A DNA stretch of 12,166 nucleotides from DATMYQ01 sp035560935. Lineage in GTDB: Bacteria; Bacillota; Negativicutes; Sporomusales; Sporomusaceae. Positions within the stretch are counted from its first letter, which is position 1, and every line of letters starts with the position of its first letter. The notes below the pieces were generated by a model, which worked only from the letters and a program-made list of their open reading frames with translations, ran no database searches and was not told where the DNA came from. Made by a program: the position numbers and the translations under genes. Below are positions 1-7,325 of this stretch, one piece after another. The stretch lies in contig DATMYQ010000168.1 in NCBI GenBank assembly GCA_035560935.1, forward strand, positions 1 through 12,166, given 5' to 3'.

Positions 1-976
1 TATATAAAGAGCCATCGCGAACGATCGTAACCTTCACATCCGCCGGCAATTCTTCGGTTATTTTGAGCATTTCCGCTTTTACGGCGTCAGAAACGGCCAC
101 CGTGTTGGTTCCGGACTGCTTCTGCACGGAAACCACAACGGAGGGAACCCCGCCCGTCCGCGCGTAGGTGCGCTCTTCCTCATAATCGTCGTTTACAGTG
201 GCAACATCTTTTAGCAGTACAACCTTGTTGTTCACCGTCGCGACAGCAATAGTGCCGACTTCTTCCACTGAGGTAAACTGCCCCAACGTCCGCACAACCA
301 TTTCATAGCCGTGTTCTTTAACGTAGCCGCCGGGAGTATTCGCATTGGCACTGTTTACCGCGCTAATAACCTGGTCAAGCGTGAGATTGTAGGAATCTAA
401 TCTACGGGGGTCCACCTGCACCTGAATTTCCCGGTCACTGCCCCCGTTGATCGCGACTTCGCCAACACCGTCCATCTGTTGCAAACGTTCTTTGACAATA
501 TCAGTGGCCATTTTTCGGATTTCTCCCCGGGGACGTTTGTCCGAGGCCAGACTGTAATAAACAACCGGCGAAGCGGTAATATCATAACGCTGGGTTACCG
601 GTTCATCAATTTCATCCGGTAACTTTTTGCGGATACCGCCGACTTTTTCCCGCACATCGGCAGCCGCCATCCGGGGATCGGTGCCAAGCACAAACTCGAT
701 GGTGACCTGGGCCACCCCCGGCCTGGAAAGCGAGGTAATGGTCTTGATCCCGGCCACCGAGCTGACCGCGTCTTCAATCGGTTTTGTGACCAGGCTCTCC
801 ATTTCTTCCGGTGACGCACCGGTCCAGGTGACCAACACGGACACCAGGGGAAACTCCACATCAGGCATTAAATCAATACCGATTCGGGGCAAAGCCGACA
901 AACCAAAGACGACCAAGACAAACACCAGCATGGTAGTGAAAACCGGCCGCTTGATAAAGATCCTTAAAAAGTTCAT
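1..976 (-). CDS. RND efflux transporter permease, N-terminal part (cut by window edge)
   Basis: Inner-membrane pump subunit of an RND (HAE1/AcrB-type) tripartite exporter, expected to drive drug or metabolite efflux with the proton gradient. The start ATG at 976-974 gives NFLRIFIKRPVFTTML, the usual RND beginning: a short amphipathic segment, then the first membrane helix at about residues 10-30. PDVEFPLVSV, ASPEEMESLVTKPIEDAVSS and GIKTITSLSRPGVAQVTIEF follow, all typical of the PN1 porter subdomain. Only 325 codons are visible. The frame is open to base 1, so the proton-relay aspartates of helix 4 cannot be checked. The start codon overlaps the stop of the adaptor gene (ATGA), so translation is probably coupled. 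Family assignment is firm; the substrate cannot be told from this part. Confidence 0.95.
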   Translation of the reverse strand, partial: MNFLRIFIKRPVFTTMLVFVLVVFGLSALPRIGIDLMPDVEFPLVSVLVTWTGASPEEMESLVTKPIEDAVSSVAGIKTITSLSRPGVAQVTIEFVLGTDPRMAAADVREKVGGIRKKLPDEIDEPVTQRYDITASPVVYYSLASDKRPRGEIRKMATDIVKERLQQMDGVGEVAINGGSDREIQVQVDPRRLDSYNLTLDQVISAVNSANANTPGGYVKEHGYEMVVRTLGQFTSVEEVGTIAVATVNNKVVLLKDVATVNDDYEEERTYARTGGVPSVVVSVQKQSGTNTVAVSDAVKAEMLKITEELPADVKVTIVRDGSLY

Positions 977-2100
977 AATTGGCCGGCCTTCCGCGTTGCG
1001 GTCACCTTCACCTTCGACCCGTCGCGGACGGTGTTCTGCCCGGCGACGACAACCAAATCGCCCGCGTTTAATCCGCTAAGAACTTCAGCATAACCATCAC
1101 CGACATACCCTAGCTTCAACTTGCGCTGCGTCACCTGGTCACCGTTCAACACGTACACAGTCCGTTGGTCTTCAAACAGCACCAGCGCTGATTCGGGAAC
1201 AACCAGCGCATTGGGATGCACGCGGCCATTCACCATTACTTTAGCCGTCAGTCCGGATAGCAAAGTATCCTGACTGTTATCAATGCTGACTTCCAACGTA
1301 AATGTCCGGGCCGGTACCGCGGCGGCCGGCACAATTTTGGTAATCTTGCCGGCATAAGGCTGGTCGGACAGTGCCTCAATCAACACTTGCGCCATATCAC
1401 CCAATTTGACTTGAGTAATCTGCCCCTCACCCACCGTTGCTTTGGCTAGCATTACGCCGGTATCCGCAATGGTGAAAATAGCAGTACCCGCCTTCGCATA
1501 GTCCCCGGCCTGCAGATATCGGTTCATCACCGTGCCCCCATGTGGGGTAACAATGGTAGTATCGCCCAATCTTGACTGCAGGTATCCGACATTGCCCTGA
1601 TTCGCCCGCAGCATCCCTTCCAGGTTGCTAACCTTCGACTGGGATAATTCGTACGCTTGCTGCGATAAAGCTCCTCTGTCCACCAGTTGTTTATTTCTGA
1701 TCAGGTCGGACCGCGCTTGCTCCAAATCAGCGCGAATCGCGTATAATGTACCTTCCGCCTGTGCAAGCTGCGCGCCGAATTCCGCATTTTCCAGGGAAGC
1801 GACCGCCTGGCCCGCAGCCACGCGTTGTCCTTCTTCAGTAAACAAAGCTTTCAAACGGCCATCCAGTTTAGAACTAATATCGGATTTCCACACCGGTTCC
1901 AGTGAAGCGGAAAAAGTAAGCAGTGGTGTTACGTTTTTATTGAAAGCAGGCATCACCTCTACGGTGGAAATTCTGCCCCTGGTTATAGCCGCCGCCTTAA
2001 TTTTCGCAACCTGGATGTTACTATAAATGCGGTAACCAACAAAACCAGCAAAAAGTATCCCGATGACAATGCAAATGTATACTATTTTTTTTCTTTTCAC
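973..2100 (-). CDS. RND efflux periplasmic adaptor (HlyD/AcrA-type membrane fusion protein)
   Basis: Adaptor that links an inner-membrane RND pump to an outer-membrane TolC-type channel. With a GTG start at 2100 the protein has 375 residues. It has a basic start (KRKK), one membrane anchor at about residues 6-23 and no lipobox cysteine, so it is anchored rather than lipidated. A split lipoyl domain follows (about 70-105 and 160-195), then a short alpha-hairpin (about 105-160), a beta-barrel and a membrane-proximal domain. The hairpin carries R135-x3-L139-x6-S146, the RLS motif known to dock on TolC. The open frame continues up to a GTG at 2154, but GGAAGGA nine bases before GTG 2100 and the normal N-terminus favour 2100. 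The gene overlaps the permease by four bases. It is separated from aroB by a terminator, so it probably has its own promoter. Confidence 0.93.
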   Translation of the reverse strand: MKRKKIVYICIVIGILFAGFVGYRIYSNIQVAKIKAAAITRGRISTVEVMPAFNKNVTPLLTFSASLEPVWKSDISSKLDGRLKALFTEEGQRVAAGQAVASLENAEFGAQLAQAEGTLYAIRADLEQARSDLIRNKQLVDRGALSQQAYELSQSKVSNLEGMLRANQGNVGYLQSRLGDTTIVTPHGGTVMNRYLQAGDYAKAGTAIFTIADTGVMLAKATVGEGQITQVKLGDMAQVLIEALSDQPYAGKITKIVPAAAVPARTFTLEVSIDNSQDTLLSGLTAKVMVNGRVHPNALVVPESALVLFEDQRTVYVLNGDQVTQRKLKLGYVGDGYAEVLSGLNAGDLVVVAGQNTVRDGSKVKVTATRKAGQL

Positions 2101-2158
2101 GCGATACAGTCCTTCCCATATTCCAAAAAAATTTTTAAAAACCCGTAAGACCACTCAA

Positions 2159-2174
2159 CGATGTTCCAGCATCG
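2159..2174. repeat. Small inverted repeat near the predicted efflux-operon transcription start
   Basis: CGATG (2159-2163) and CATCG (2170-2174) form five-base arms around a six-base spacer, next to the self-complementary ATCGATCGAT at 2171-2180. It lies just downstream of the candidate -10 element, where a repressor could bind. No regulator gene is adjacent, so an operator role is only a possibility. Confidence 0.25.
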
Positions 2175-2181
2175 ATCGATT

Positions 2182-2190
2182 AGTATATCA
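2182..2190 (-). promoter_or_regulatory. Candidate extended -10 promoter for the efflux operon
   Basis: The minus strand reads TGATATACT, which is TG, one base, then TATACT. This matches the extended -10 form (TGnTATAAT) at all but one base. There is no good -35 at 17 bases, which extended -10 promoters can do without. The predicted start near 2175 would leave a leader of about 75 bases before GTG 2100. The region is AT-rich, so a chance match is possible. Confidence 0.4.
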
Positions 2191-2299
2191 AACAACATCC
2201 CCTGATTTTTCGCGCAATCCGGATGTCCTTATTTGCATCTCTTTTTATATACAGAATTGTTTTGCCACATTCCGCAAAGTGCTTGTACCTGAAAGAATA

Positions 2300-2318
2300 T
2301 TCGACTGTTTTTCCGACT
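2300..2318 (-). promoter_or_regulatory. Tandem AGTCG(A/G)A repeat resembling Spo0A boxes
   Basis: The minus strand carries AGTCGGA (2318-2312) and AGTCGAA (2306-2300), a direct repeat with a 12-base period. The second copy differs by one base from the core 0A box TGTCGAA. The pair lies between the aroB terminator and the candidate efflux promoter. Regulation by Spo0A is a guess that depends on the host being a spore former. Confidence 0.25.
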
Positions 2319-2337
2319 ATCCTGCTAGCACAAACGC

Positions 2338-2407
2338 AAAAAATAAAAAAGTGAGGGTAAGAAAGTCGGCGCAGTTTTGCCCGGTACTATTCTTTGAATC
2401 TCACTTT
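2338..2407 (-). terminator. Factor-independent terminator after aroB
   Basis: Beginning 12 bases after the aroB stop codon, arms 2407-2400 and 2355-2348 pair perfectly over eight bases (AAAGTGAG with CTCACTTT). Within them AAGAA/TTCTT, AGT/ACT, CGG/CCG and GC/GC also pair with small bulges and a six-base loop, giving about 21 pairs. The minus strand then continues TTTTTTATTTTTTGC. The T-rich tail exists only in the minus direction, so this ends the pil-aro transcription unit. Confidence 0.8.
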
Positions 2408-2418
2408 AATTTAAATAC

Positions 2419-3513
2419 TTATGTTAATTCCGTCAGGACCTGTCGGACCCGTTCTGCCGGTACCTGATCAGAAACCTGAACCTTGCCGATTTCTTCTAAG
2501 AGCACCCAATGAATTTTACCGCCGATATTTTTCTTATCACGATACAAAAACGCATCCAGTTCCGCCACGTTCAGCCCCGGAGCCCTCACCGGCAAACGGT
2601 AACGCTGCAACATCTCCCGCACCAGATCGACCGTTTCTTGCCCGCAGTGCCCCAAATCACGGCTAAGCAAGGCGGCTCCGTGCATACCAATCGCCACAGC
2701 CTCACCATGGGTATACTTTGCATAGCCGGTGACACCCTCAATCGCGTGAGCGATAGTATGGCCAAAATTCAAAATCATCCGCAGCCCGGCTTCCCGCTCA
2801 TCCTGAGCCACCACCGCCGCTTTGATCCGGCAGGAACGGGTCACCGCATCGGTTAGCTGCTGCTGATCACCCTTTAGTATTTTCCCGTTCTGCAGATGTA
2901 AATCCCGAAACAGCTCCCGGTCGGCAATCACCCCATGTTTGATCAGTTCCGCCAATCCGGTCAAAAGTTCCCGTTCCGGCAGCGTTGTTAAAGTCAGCGG
3001 ATCCATAATGACCAACTGCGGCTGGTAAAATACGCCAATTAAATTCTTGCCCAAGGAATGATTCACGGCGGTTTTCCCGCCCACGCTGGAATCCACCTGG
3101 GCCAACAGACTGGTGGGAATCTGAACAAACGGAACGCCCCGCAAATAAGTGCCCGCCACAAAGCCGGTCAAATCGCCGACAACCCCACCCCCCAGCGCGA
3201 TAATTGGCGATTTGCGATCGAGGCCGCTTTCAATAGCCCGGGTGTACAACTGTTCGGCTACAGCCAGCGACTTGGAGCCCTCACCGGCAGGAACACAGAT
3301 CAGTTCCGCCCGGAAACCCGCTTCTGTTAAACTATTCAGCAGCGGTCGGCCAAACAGATCGCCGGTATGTTCATCCGCCACGATCAGCGTCTTGCGGGTA
3401 AACCGTCCGGCATACCGCGGCGAATTCAATAAAATTCCGGCCCGTTCAATCCCACCGGCTTCAATATGAATAGTATACTTTTGTTCTCCCAGTTCAACAT
3501 GAACTTCTGCCAC
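2419..3513 (-). CDS. aroB: 3-dehydroquinate synthase
   Basis: Cytoplasmic enzyme of the shikimate pathway that cyclises DAHP to 3-dehydroquinate, using NAD and a divalent metal. The product has 364 residues, normal for the family. The NAD-binding loop GGGVVGD is at 108-114, followed by GTYLRGVPFVQIPTSLLAQV and DSSVGGKTAVN. The expected metal ligands are E189 (GLAELIKHG), H252 (NFGHTIAHAIE) and H269 (YTHGEAVAIGM). The start is GTG at 3513, set by GGGAGG eight bases upstream. That site lies inside aroK, and the two genes overlap by 20 bases. It is the last gene before the terminator, so it closes the pil-aro operon. Confidence 0.97.
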   Translation of the reverse strand: MAEVHVELGEQKYTIHIEAGGIERAGILLNSPRYAGRFTRKTLIVADEHTGDLFGRPLLNSLTEAGFRAELICVPAGEGSKSLAVAEQLYTRAIESGLDRKSPIIALGGGVVGDLTGFVAGTYLRGVPFVQIPTSLLAQVDSSVGGKTAVNHSLGKNLIGVFYQPQLVIMDPLTLTTLPERELLTGLAELIKHGVIADRELFRDLHLQNGKILKGDQQQLTDAVTRSCRIKAAVVAQDEREAGLRMILNFGHTIAHAIEGVTGYAKYTHGEAVAIGMHGAALLSRDLGHCGQETVDLVREMLQRYRLPVRAPGLNVAELDAFLYRDKKNIGGKIHWVLLEEIGKVQVSDQVPAERVRQVLTELT

Positions 3514-4039
3514 GCAAATACCCTCCCTGACGCAAAAAAATCACAATACTCTCCACCACTTGCTGTGGTGAATATTCACTGGTATCAATAGTATGATCTG
3601 CCTGCAAATACAACTCCGCCCGTTGTGCCAGCAGGTTCCGCACCGCCTGTTCCGGTTCCTGACAATCAAGCAGCGGTCTTCCTCCCCGCCGTACCGTACG
3701 GGCCACAATGACTTCCGGCCTTGCGGTTAACGCGATGACGATGCTGTTCTTGCGCAACCGGTTCATGTTCTCGGGAAAAAGCACCACGCCTCCTCCAGTG
3801 GCAATCACCGTGTTGGTATAGCGTGAAACCCGGGCAATCATCTCCCGTTCGATCCGGCGAAACTCTGTCTCGCCCCGGCTGCGAAATATTTCACTGATAC
3901 TGGTCTGTTCCGCTTGCTCAATCTTTTTATCGACATCCGCAAACGTCCTGTTCAGACGTTCGGCCAGCATTTTTCCCACACTGGTTTTTCCGGTACCCAT
4001 AAAGCCAATCAAAACCACATTATTTTTCATAACGATCAT
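3494..4039 (-). CDS. aroK: Shikimate kinase
   Basis: Cytoplasmic kinase that phosphorylates shikimate at the 3-hydroxyl with ATP. The P-loop is GFMGTGKTS (residues 12-20). The shikimate-binding DVD is at 35-37, SRGETEFRRIE carries the substrate-binding arginine, and ATGGGVV is the glycine-rich substrate loop. RRGGRPLL is the lid, and ORAELY-like QRAELYL lies near the C-terminus. All key residues are present and the 181-residue length is normal. The ATG at 4039 has GAG six bases upstream. An in-frame ATG at 4030 (MKNNVVLIGF) with GGAAG nine bases upstream is an equally reasonable start. The gene begins 17 bases after aroC and overlaps aroB, so the three enzymes are probably made from one message. 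Confidence 0.96.
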   Translation of the reverse strand: MIVMKNNVVLIGFMGTGKTSVGKMLAERLNRTFADVDKKIEQAEQTSISEIFRSRGETEFRRIEREMIARVSRYTNTVIATGGGVVLFPENMNRLRKNSIVIALTARPEVIVARTVRRGGRPLLDCQEPEQAVRNLLAQRAELYLQADHTIDTSEYSPQQVVESIVIFLRQGGYLRGRSSC

Positions 4040-4056
4040 CTTCCGCTCTCTTTCTG

Positions 4057-5208
4057 TTAGCGTTGCAATCGCCGCCGGTAATGGTCCACCGCCGCTAACA
4101 GATCATTCACACTATCCCCGGCAAACTTTTCCAACAAACATTGCGCCAATACAATCGCCACCATGGCTTCCCCCACCACAGCGGCGGCCGGAACAGCGCA
4201 CACATCGCTGCGTTCCGTGTTGGCCCTGACGGTTTCGTGGTTGGTAATATCCACCGATCGCAATGCTTTCATCAAAGTGGGAATCGCTTTCATCACGCCG
4301 CGGACAACAATCGGGTTGCCGTTGCTGATGCCGCCTTCCACCCCACCGGCGTGATTACTGTCCCGGTAATATCGCCGGTCTGCATCATAAAAAATTTCAT
4401 CATGTGCGGCACTCCCCGGCAAAGCGGCATAGGCGAATCCATCACCGATTTCAACGCCTTTAATCGCCTGAATGGACATCATGGCGCCGGCCAAACGGGC
4501 ATCCAACCGTCGGTCCCACTGAACGTGGCTGCCCAAACCCGGTAATACATTGCTCACAATGATTTCAAAGGTTCCTCCCAGGGAATCCCCCCGTTCACGC
4601 GCCGCTGTGATCGCGTCAATCATCGCCGTTTCCGCTTGGGGATCCGCACAGGCCAACTCCGACTGCTGCCGGCGTTCACCAATCTCCCGGTAATTGCAGC
4701 CGGACACGTCGGCCATCACACCGCCAATATTTACCACATGCGATATAATATCCACCCCGGCCAGCGCCAGCAATTGCCGGGCCACGGACCCCACCGCCAC
4801 CCGGGCTGCCGTTTCCCGGGCGCTGGCCCGTTCCAGAATATCACGCACATCTTCACGCTCATATTTCAGCAGGCCCGGCAAATCGGCATGCCCAGGCCGC
4901 GGTGCCGTCACCGCATCGCCTTGCTCTTGTCCGAACGGGGCCATTCGTTCCTGCCAATTGGTCCAGTCCCGGTTATGGATCACCATGGTTACCGGGCTGC
5001 CCAACGTTTCACCAAAGCGAACGCCGGAGGTGAATTCCGCCCTATCCGTTTCAATCTTCATCCGGCCGCCCCGCCCATATCCTTGCTGTCGGCGGCGCAA
5101 ATCCTCATTAACTTGTTCCTGGGAAATCTTCAGTCCCGCCGGCAATCCCTCAATCATGGCCGTCAATGCGGGTCCGTGGGATTCCCCTGCCGTAATAAAC
5201 CTAAACAT
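4057..5208 (-). CDS. aroC: Chorismate synthase
   Basis: Final enzyme of the shikimate pathway, converting 5-enolpyruvylshikimate 3-phosphate to chorismate with reduced FMN. From ATG 5208 the protein has 383 residues. It opens with the family hallmark FRFITAGESHGPALT, then shows RRRQQGYGRGGRMKIE, FGETLGSPV, RPGHADLPGLLKY, ERASARETAARVAVG and GGVEGGISNGNPIVVRG, and near the end RSDVCAVPAAAVVGEAMVA. The frame extends to a GTG at 5217, but that codon overlaps the AGAGGTG ribosome binding site of ATG 5208, so 5208 is preferred. The gene starts 14 bases after the pilO-like stop, with no terminator between, which ties aromatic amino acid synthesis to the pilus operon. Confidence 0.97.
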   Translation of the reverse strand: MFRFITAGESHGPALTAMIEGLPAGLKISQEQVNEDLRRRQQGYGRGGRMKIETDRAEFTSGVRFGETLGSPVTMVIHNRDWTNWQERMAPFGQEQGDAVTAPRPGHADLPGLLKYEREDVRDILERASARETAARVAVGSVARQLLALAGVDIISHVVNIGGVMADVSGCNYREIGERRQQSELACADPQAETAMIDAITAARERGDSLGGTFEIIVSNVLPGLGSHVQWDRRLDARLAGAMMSIQAIKGVEIGDGFAYAALPGSAAHDEIFYDADRRYYRDSNHAGGVEGGISNGNPIVVRGVMKAIPTLMKALRSVDITNHETVRANTERSDVCAVPAAAVVGEAMVAIVLAQCLLEKFAGDSVNDLLAAVDHYRRRLQR

Positions 5209-5222
5209 ACCCGTCACCTCTA

Positions 5223-5771
5223 CTATTTATATTCGCTATGTAAACTATAAATCAGCACCGTCAGATGCATCTCCAGTGTATCTTCCCGGTTTTTAACGTC
5301 AAAACTGCTTACATTGATTTGCCGCGTCGTTTCTTCCAGTTTACGCAAAAATGTCAGCGAGGAAAAATATTTTCCCTGTAACACCAACTCGACCGGCGTG
5401 GCCTGCAGTCCTTGTTTGACCGTTGTCGTTGCCGGTCGCAGCGAAACCAGCCGTACACCGCCGGCAATAGCCGCCTGTTCCAGATAAGCGGCAAAAGCGG
5501 CTGTTTCCGGTTGCGCCGGGAGCAATTGATTAAACAACTTCAGCTGATTTCGTATCTCCTGCAATGGTTTTTCCGGATCGGGGTGGCTACGGACATATGC
5601 CGACGCTTCCTGCAGCTGTTGCTTTTCAATCCGGCATCTTTCTTCCAACTCAGTCATTCTGCCGCGCAATCCAGACCACAGACAGGTCTCCATCATAAAA
5701 AGCAGCCCCAGTATAAGGCTTAACACCATCACGATTTTGCCGGAATCTTTTCTCATTACCTTTCCATTCAA
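5223..5771 (-). CDS. pilO: PilO-like type IV pilus inner-membrane protein
   Basis: Bitopic membrane protein expected to pair with PilN and form the ring that links the cytoplasmic pilus motor to the outer parts. It has one membrane helix at about residues 13-33 (KIVMVLSLILGLLFMMETC). A likely coiled coil follows (about 36-65), then a small alpha/beta domain of the GspM/PilO type. Sequence conservation is weak, and the call rests on topology, length (182 residues) and position after pilM and pilN. The start is uncertain. TTG 5771 has GAGGGAG eight bases upstream. ATG 5756 has only a closely spaced GGAAAGG. A TTG at 5789 overlaps the pilN stop but lacks a site. No pilP or pilQ follows; aroC comes next. 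Confidence 0.82.
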   Translation of the reverse strand: MNGKVMRKDSGKIVMVLSLILGLLFMMETCLWSGLRGRMTELEERCRIEKQQLQEASAYVRSHPDPEKPLQEIRNQLKLFNQLLPAQPETAAFAAYLEQAAIAGGVRLVSLRPATTTVKQGLQATPVELVLQGKYFSSLTFLRKLEETTRQINVSSFDVKNREDTLEMHLTVLIYSLHSEYK

Positions 5772-5785
5772 AGGACGGCACTCCC

Positions 5786-6319
5786 TCAATATTTTTTTAA
5801 CTTTGCCGACATTTCAAAAACGGTTTTCCCGTCCATTGTTCCATTTTCCACTTTCAGCAGCAATGGTTCCATAAAGAAATCATCCTGCTCCAGCCGTTGG
5901 AGCAGCCCCCGCACATCAGTGTAAGAGTCAGCCGTTCCTTTTATCAGTAATTGTTTTTGATCGTTGCCCAATACTTCTGTCAGGCCAACCCGGGCCGGAG
6001 TAACCAGTCCCAAATACGCCAACACTCCATAACAGGACTGGCGCTCACTGCTCACCCGGGCCACCATGGAGTATTTTACCGCCAGCGCCTGCTGTTCTGC
6101 TGCTGCGGCCATCACCTGCTGTCGCAACGGCTGCATCAAAAGCGACTGTTGCGCCGTCTCCGTCAGTGCCTTTTCCAGCCGGTCAATTTTAACCAGGTAG
6201 TAGCCGGTCACGCTGCCAAACAGCAAAATCAACGCCAGCAGACCGGCAAGGCATAAACGGTGAAGCGCCCAGGGGCTTGGCCGCTGTTCCGGCGGCAACA
6301 GATTAATCTTAATTATCAT
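5786..6319 (-). CDS. pilN: PilN-like type IV pilus assembly protein
   Basis: Bitopic inner-membrane protein whose short cytoplasmic tail binds PilM. The 177-residue product begins MIIKINLLPPEQRP, containing the INLLP tail motif that defines PilN and inserts into the PilM groove. A membrane helix follows at about 21-43 (LCLAGLLALILLFGSVTGYY), then a coiled-coil segment rich in Q, L and A (about 45-85) and a C-terminal alpha/beta domain. The ATG at 6319 lies inside pilM, with an 11-base overlap, and only a weak GGA precedes it, so translation is probably coupled to pilM. The gene order M-N-O is the standard one. Confidence 0.93.
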   Translation of the reverse strand: MIIKINLLPPEQRPSPWALHRLCLAGLLALILLFGSVTGYYLVKIDRLEKALTETAQQSLLMQPLRQQVMAAAAEQQALAVKYSMVARVSSERQSCYGVLAYLGLVTPARVGLTEVLGNDQKQLLIKGTADSYTDVRGLLQRLEQDDFFMEPLLLKVENGTMDGKTVFEMSAKLKKY

Positions 6320-7325
6320 AATATAGTCCGGCGCTCAGCGCTAGCCCCACCGCAGCAGAAATTTGTGGTGTAATGGCGGCCAGCGCATCCTTATCCAGTG
6401 AAAACGCCACCGACAATGCTGCCGGCAGTTGTTGTGTTTGCAACTGCCAGCCCCCCAATAAATGTCCTAATTGTTCCATAAACGAATTGCTTGACGCTCC
6501 GCCCCCGGCAAACAACAAATCTTGCATCTCCAGCTCAAATCCTTGATTACGAAAAAATTCCAGGGTTAAATGAATCTCCCTGGCCAATTCGTTAACAGCG
6601 CTCTCACTGCGAAGCCGATACTGCCGCCCGTTTCCCCCCTGCAGAAGATGGCGGCCGCCTATGGAAACCAGTCTATGCAGCGCCGGACTGTTATTGTGAA
6701 AGGCAATCATTCGGCTCGTCTCACTGCCAATTTCCACCAACAATTTATTGCTACCGTGATCCAGGGTACGGAGATAAGCCAACGGCTCCACATCAATGCC
6801 CCAATTTCGCATTCCGGCGTCCTGCAGCAGTTTGGTCAACGCAGCAACCCGTTCCCGTGGTGCCGCCACCAGCAGAACCTTCATCCGGTCTCCCGTCTTT
6901 TCCGGCTCCGCCACCGCGAAATCAAAGTAATATTGTTCCGTAGCACCCGGAAGATATTTTTCGATTTCCCATTTCACCGCCTCGGGCAATTCTTGTTGAG
7001 CCATGACCGGAAAATAAACTTCCCGGATAAAAAGAGAGCGGCCGCCGACAGCCGCCACCGCATCCTTCCCCGTCACGCCACTGGAATTCAATGCGTTCCG
7101 GAGAGTTTCCGCCGCCAACGCGCCATCTGCAATCCGCCCGTCACGCATTATCTGTTCCGGCAGGTTTACAACACCCACCGCATTTAAAGTCGGACCTTGT
7201 TGCCGGTAAATAACTTCGGCCACCTTCAGCGTTTCCGTTCCCAGATCAATACCGACCACGCTGGCCGGTTTTCGCCAAAACCAGCGCGTCAGTGGCTGAT
7301 GCCACGCCCCTTTACTTTTCATCAT
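6309..7325 (-). CDS. pilM: PilM-like actin-fold ATPase of type IV pilus assembly
   Basis: Cytoplasmic actin-like protein that binds nucleotide and the PilN tail, connecting the motor to the membrane ring. The first phosphate loop VVGIDLGTETLKVAEV lies near residue 24. PEAVKWEIEKYLP is the conserved PilM segment, LLVEIGSETSRMIAFHN is the second phosphate region, and LLFAGGGASSNSFMEQL is the adenosine motif. The open frame reaches ATG 7358, but nothing there resembles a ribosome site. ATG 7325 or 7322 (MMKSKG) gives 338 or 337 residues, the usual size. Neither has a clear Shine-Dalgarno and both overlap the end of comFB, so re-initiation after comFB translation is likely. It overlaps pilN by 11 bases. 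Confidence 0.94.
   Translation of the reverse strand: MMKSKGAWHQPLTRWFWRKPASVVGIDLGTETLKVAEVIYRQQGPTLNAVGVVNLPEQIMRDGRIADGALAAETLRNALNSSGVTGKDAVAAVGGRSLFIREVYFPVMAQQELPEAVKWEIEKYLPGATEQYYFDFAVAEPEKTGDRMKVLLVAAPRERVAALTKLLQDAGMRNWGIDVEPLAYLRTLDHGSNKLLVEIGSETSRMIAFHNNSPALHRLVSIGGRHLLQGGNGRQYRLRSESAVNELAREIHLTLEFFRNQGFELEMQDLLFAGGGASSNSFMEQLGHLLGGWQLQTQQLPAALSVAFSLDKDALAAITPQISAAVGLALSAGLYYDN

Larger units (their letters stand above)
2101..2418. other. AT-rich intergenic region between aroB and the efflux operon
   Basis: This 318-base stretch is the longest without a convincing gene. Read on the minus strand it holds, in order, the aroB terminator, a tandem AGTCG repeat (2318-2300), a possible extended -10 promoter (2190-2182), a small inverted repeat (2174-2159) and the ribosome binding site of the adaptor gene. 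An open frame on the plus strand crosses it but has no recognisable protein character. Confidence 0.6.

Noticed and set aside
627..1079. Plus-strand open frame of 150 codons, and minus-strand frames at 397-585 and 595-861
   Set aside because: All are alternative frames of the RND permease, whose own frame is open from 976 to the window edge and reads as a proper RND protein.
2063..2467. Plus-strand open frame across the aroB-efflux intergenic region
   Set aside because: It overlaps the terminator, the adaptor start and the aroB end on the other strand, and has no ribosome site or protein character.
4636..5296. Two long plus-strand open frames opposite aroC
   Set aside because: They lie antisense to a clear chorismate synthase and have no family resemblance; they reflect codon bias of the real gene.
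6570..7187. Plus-strand open frame of 205 codons opposite pilM
   Set aside because: It is antisense to a well-supported PilM coding region, with no domain or convincing start site.
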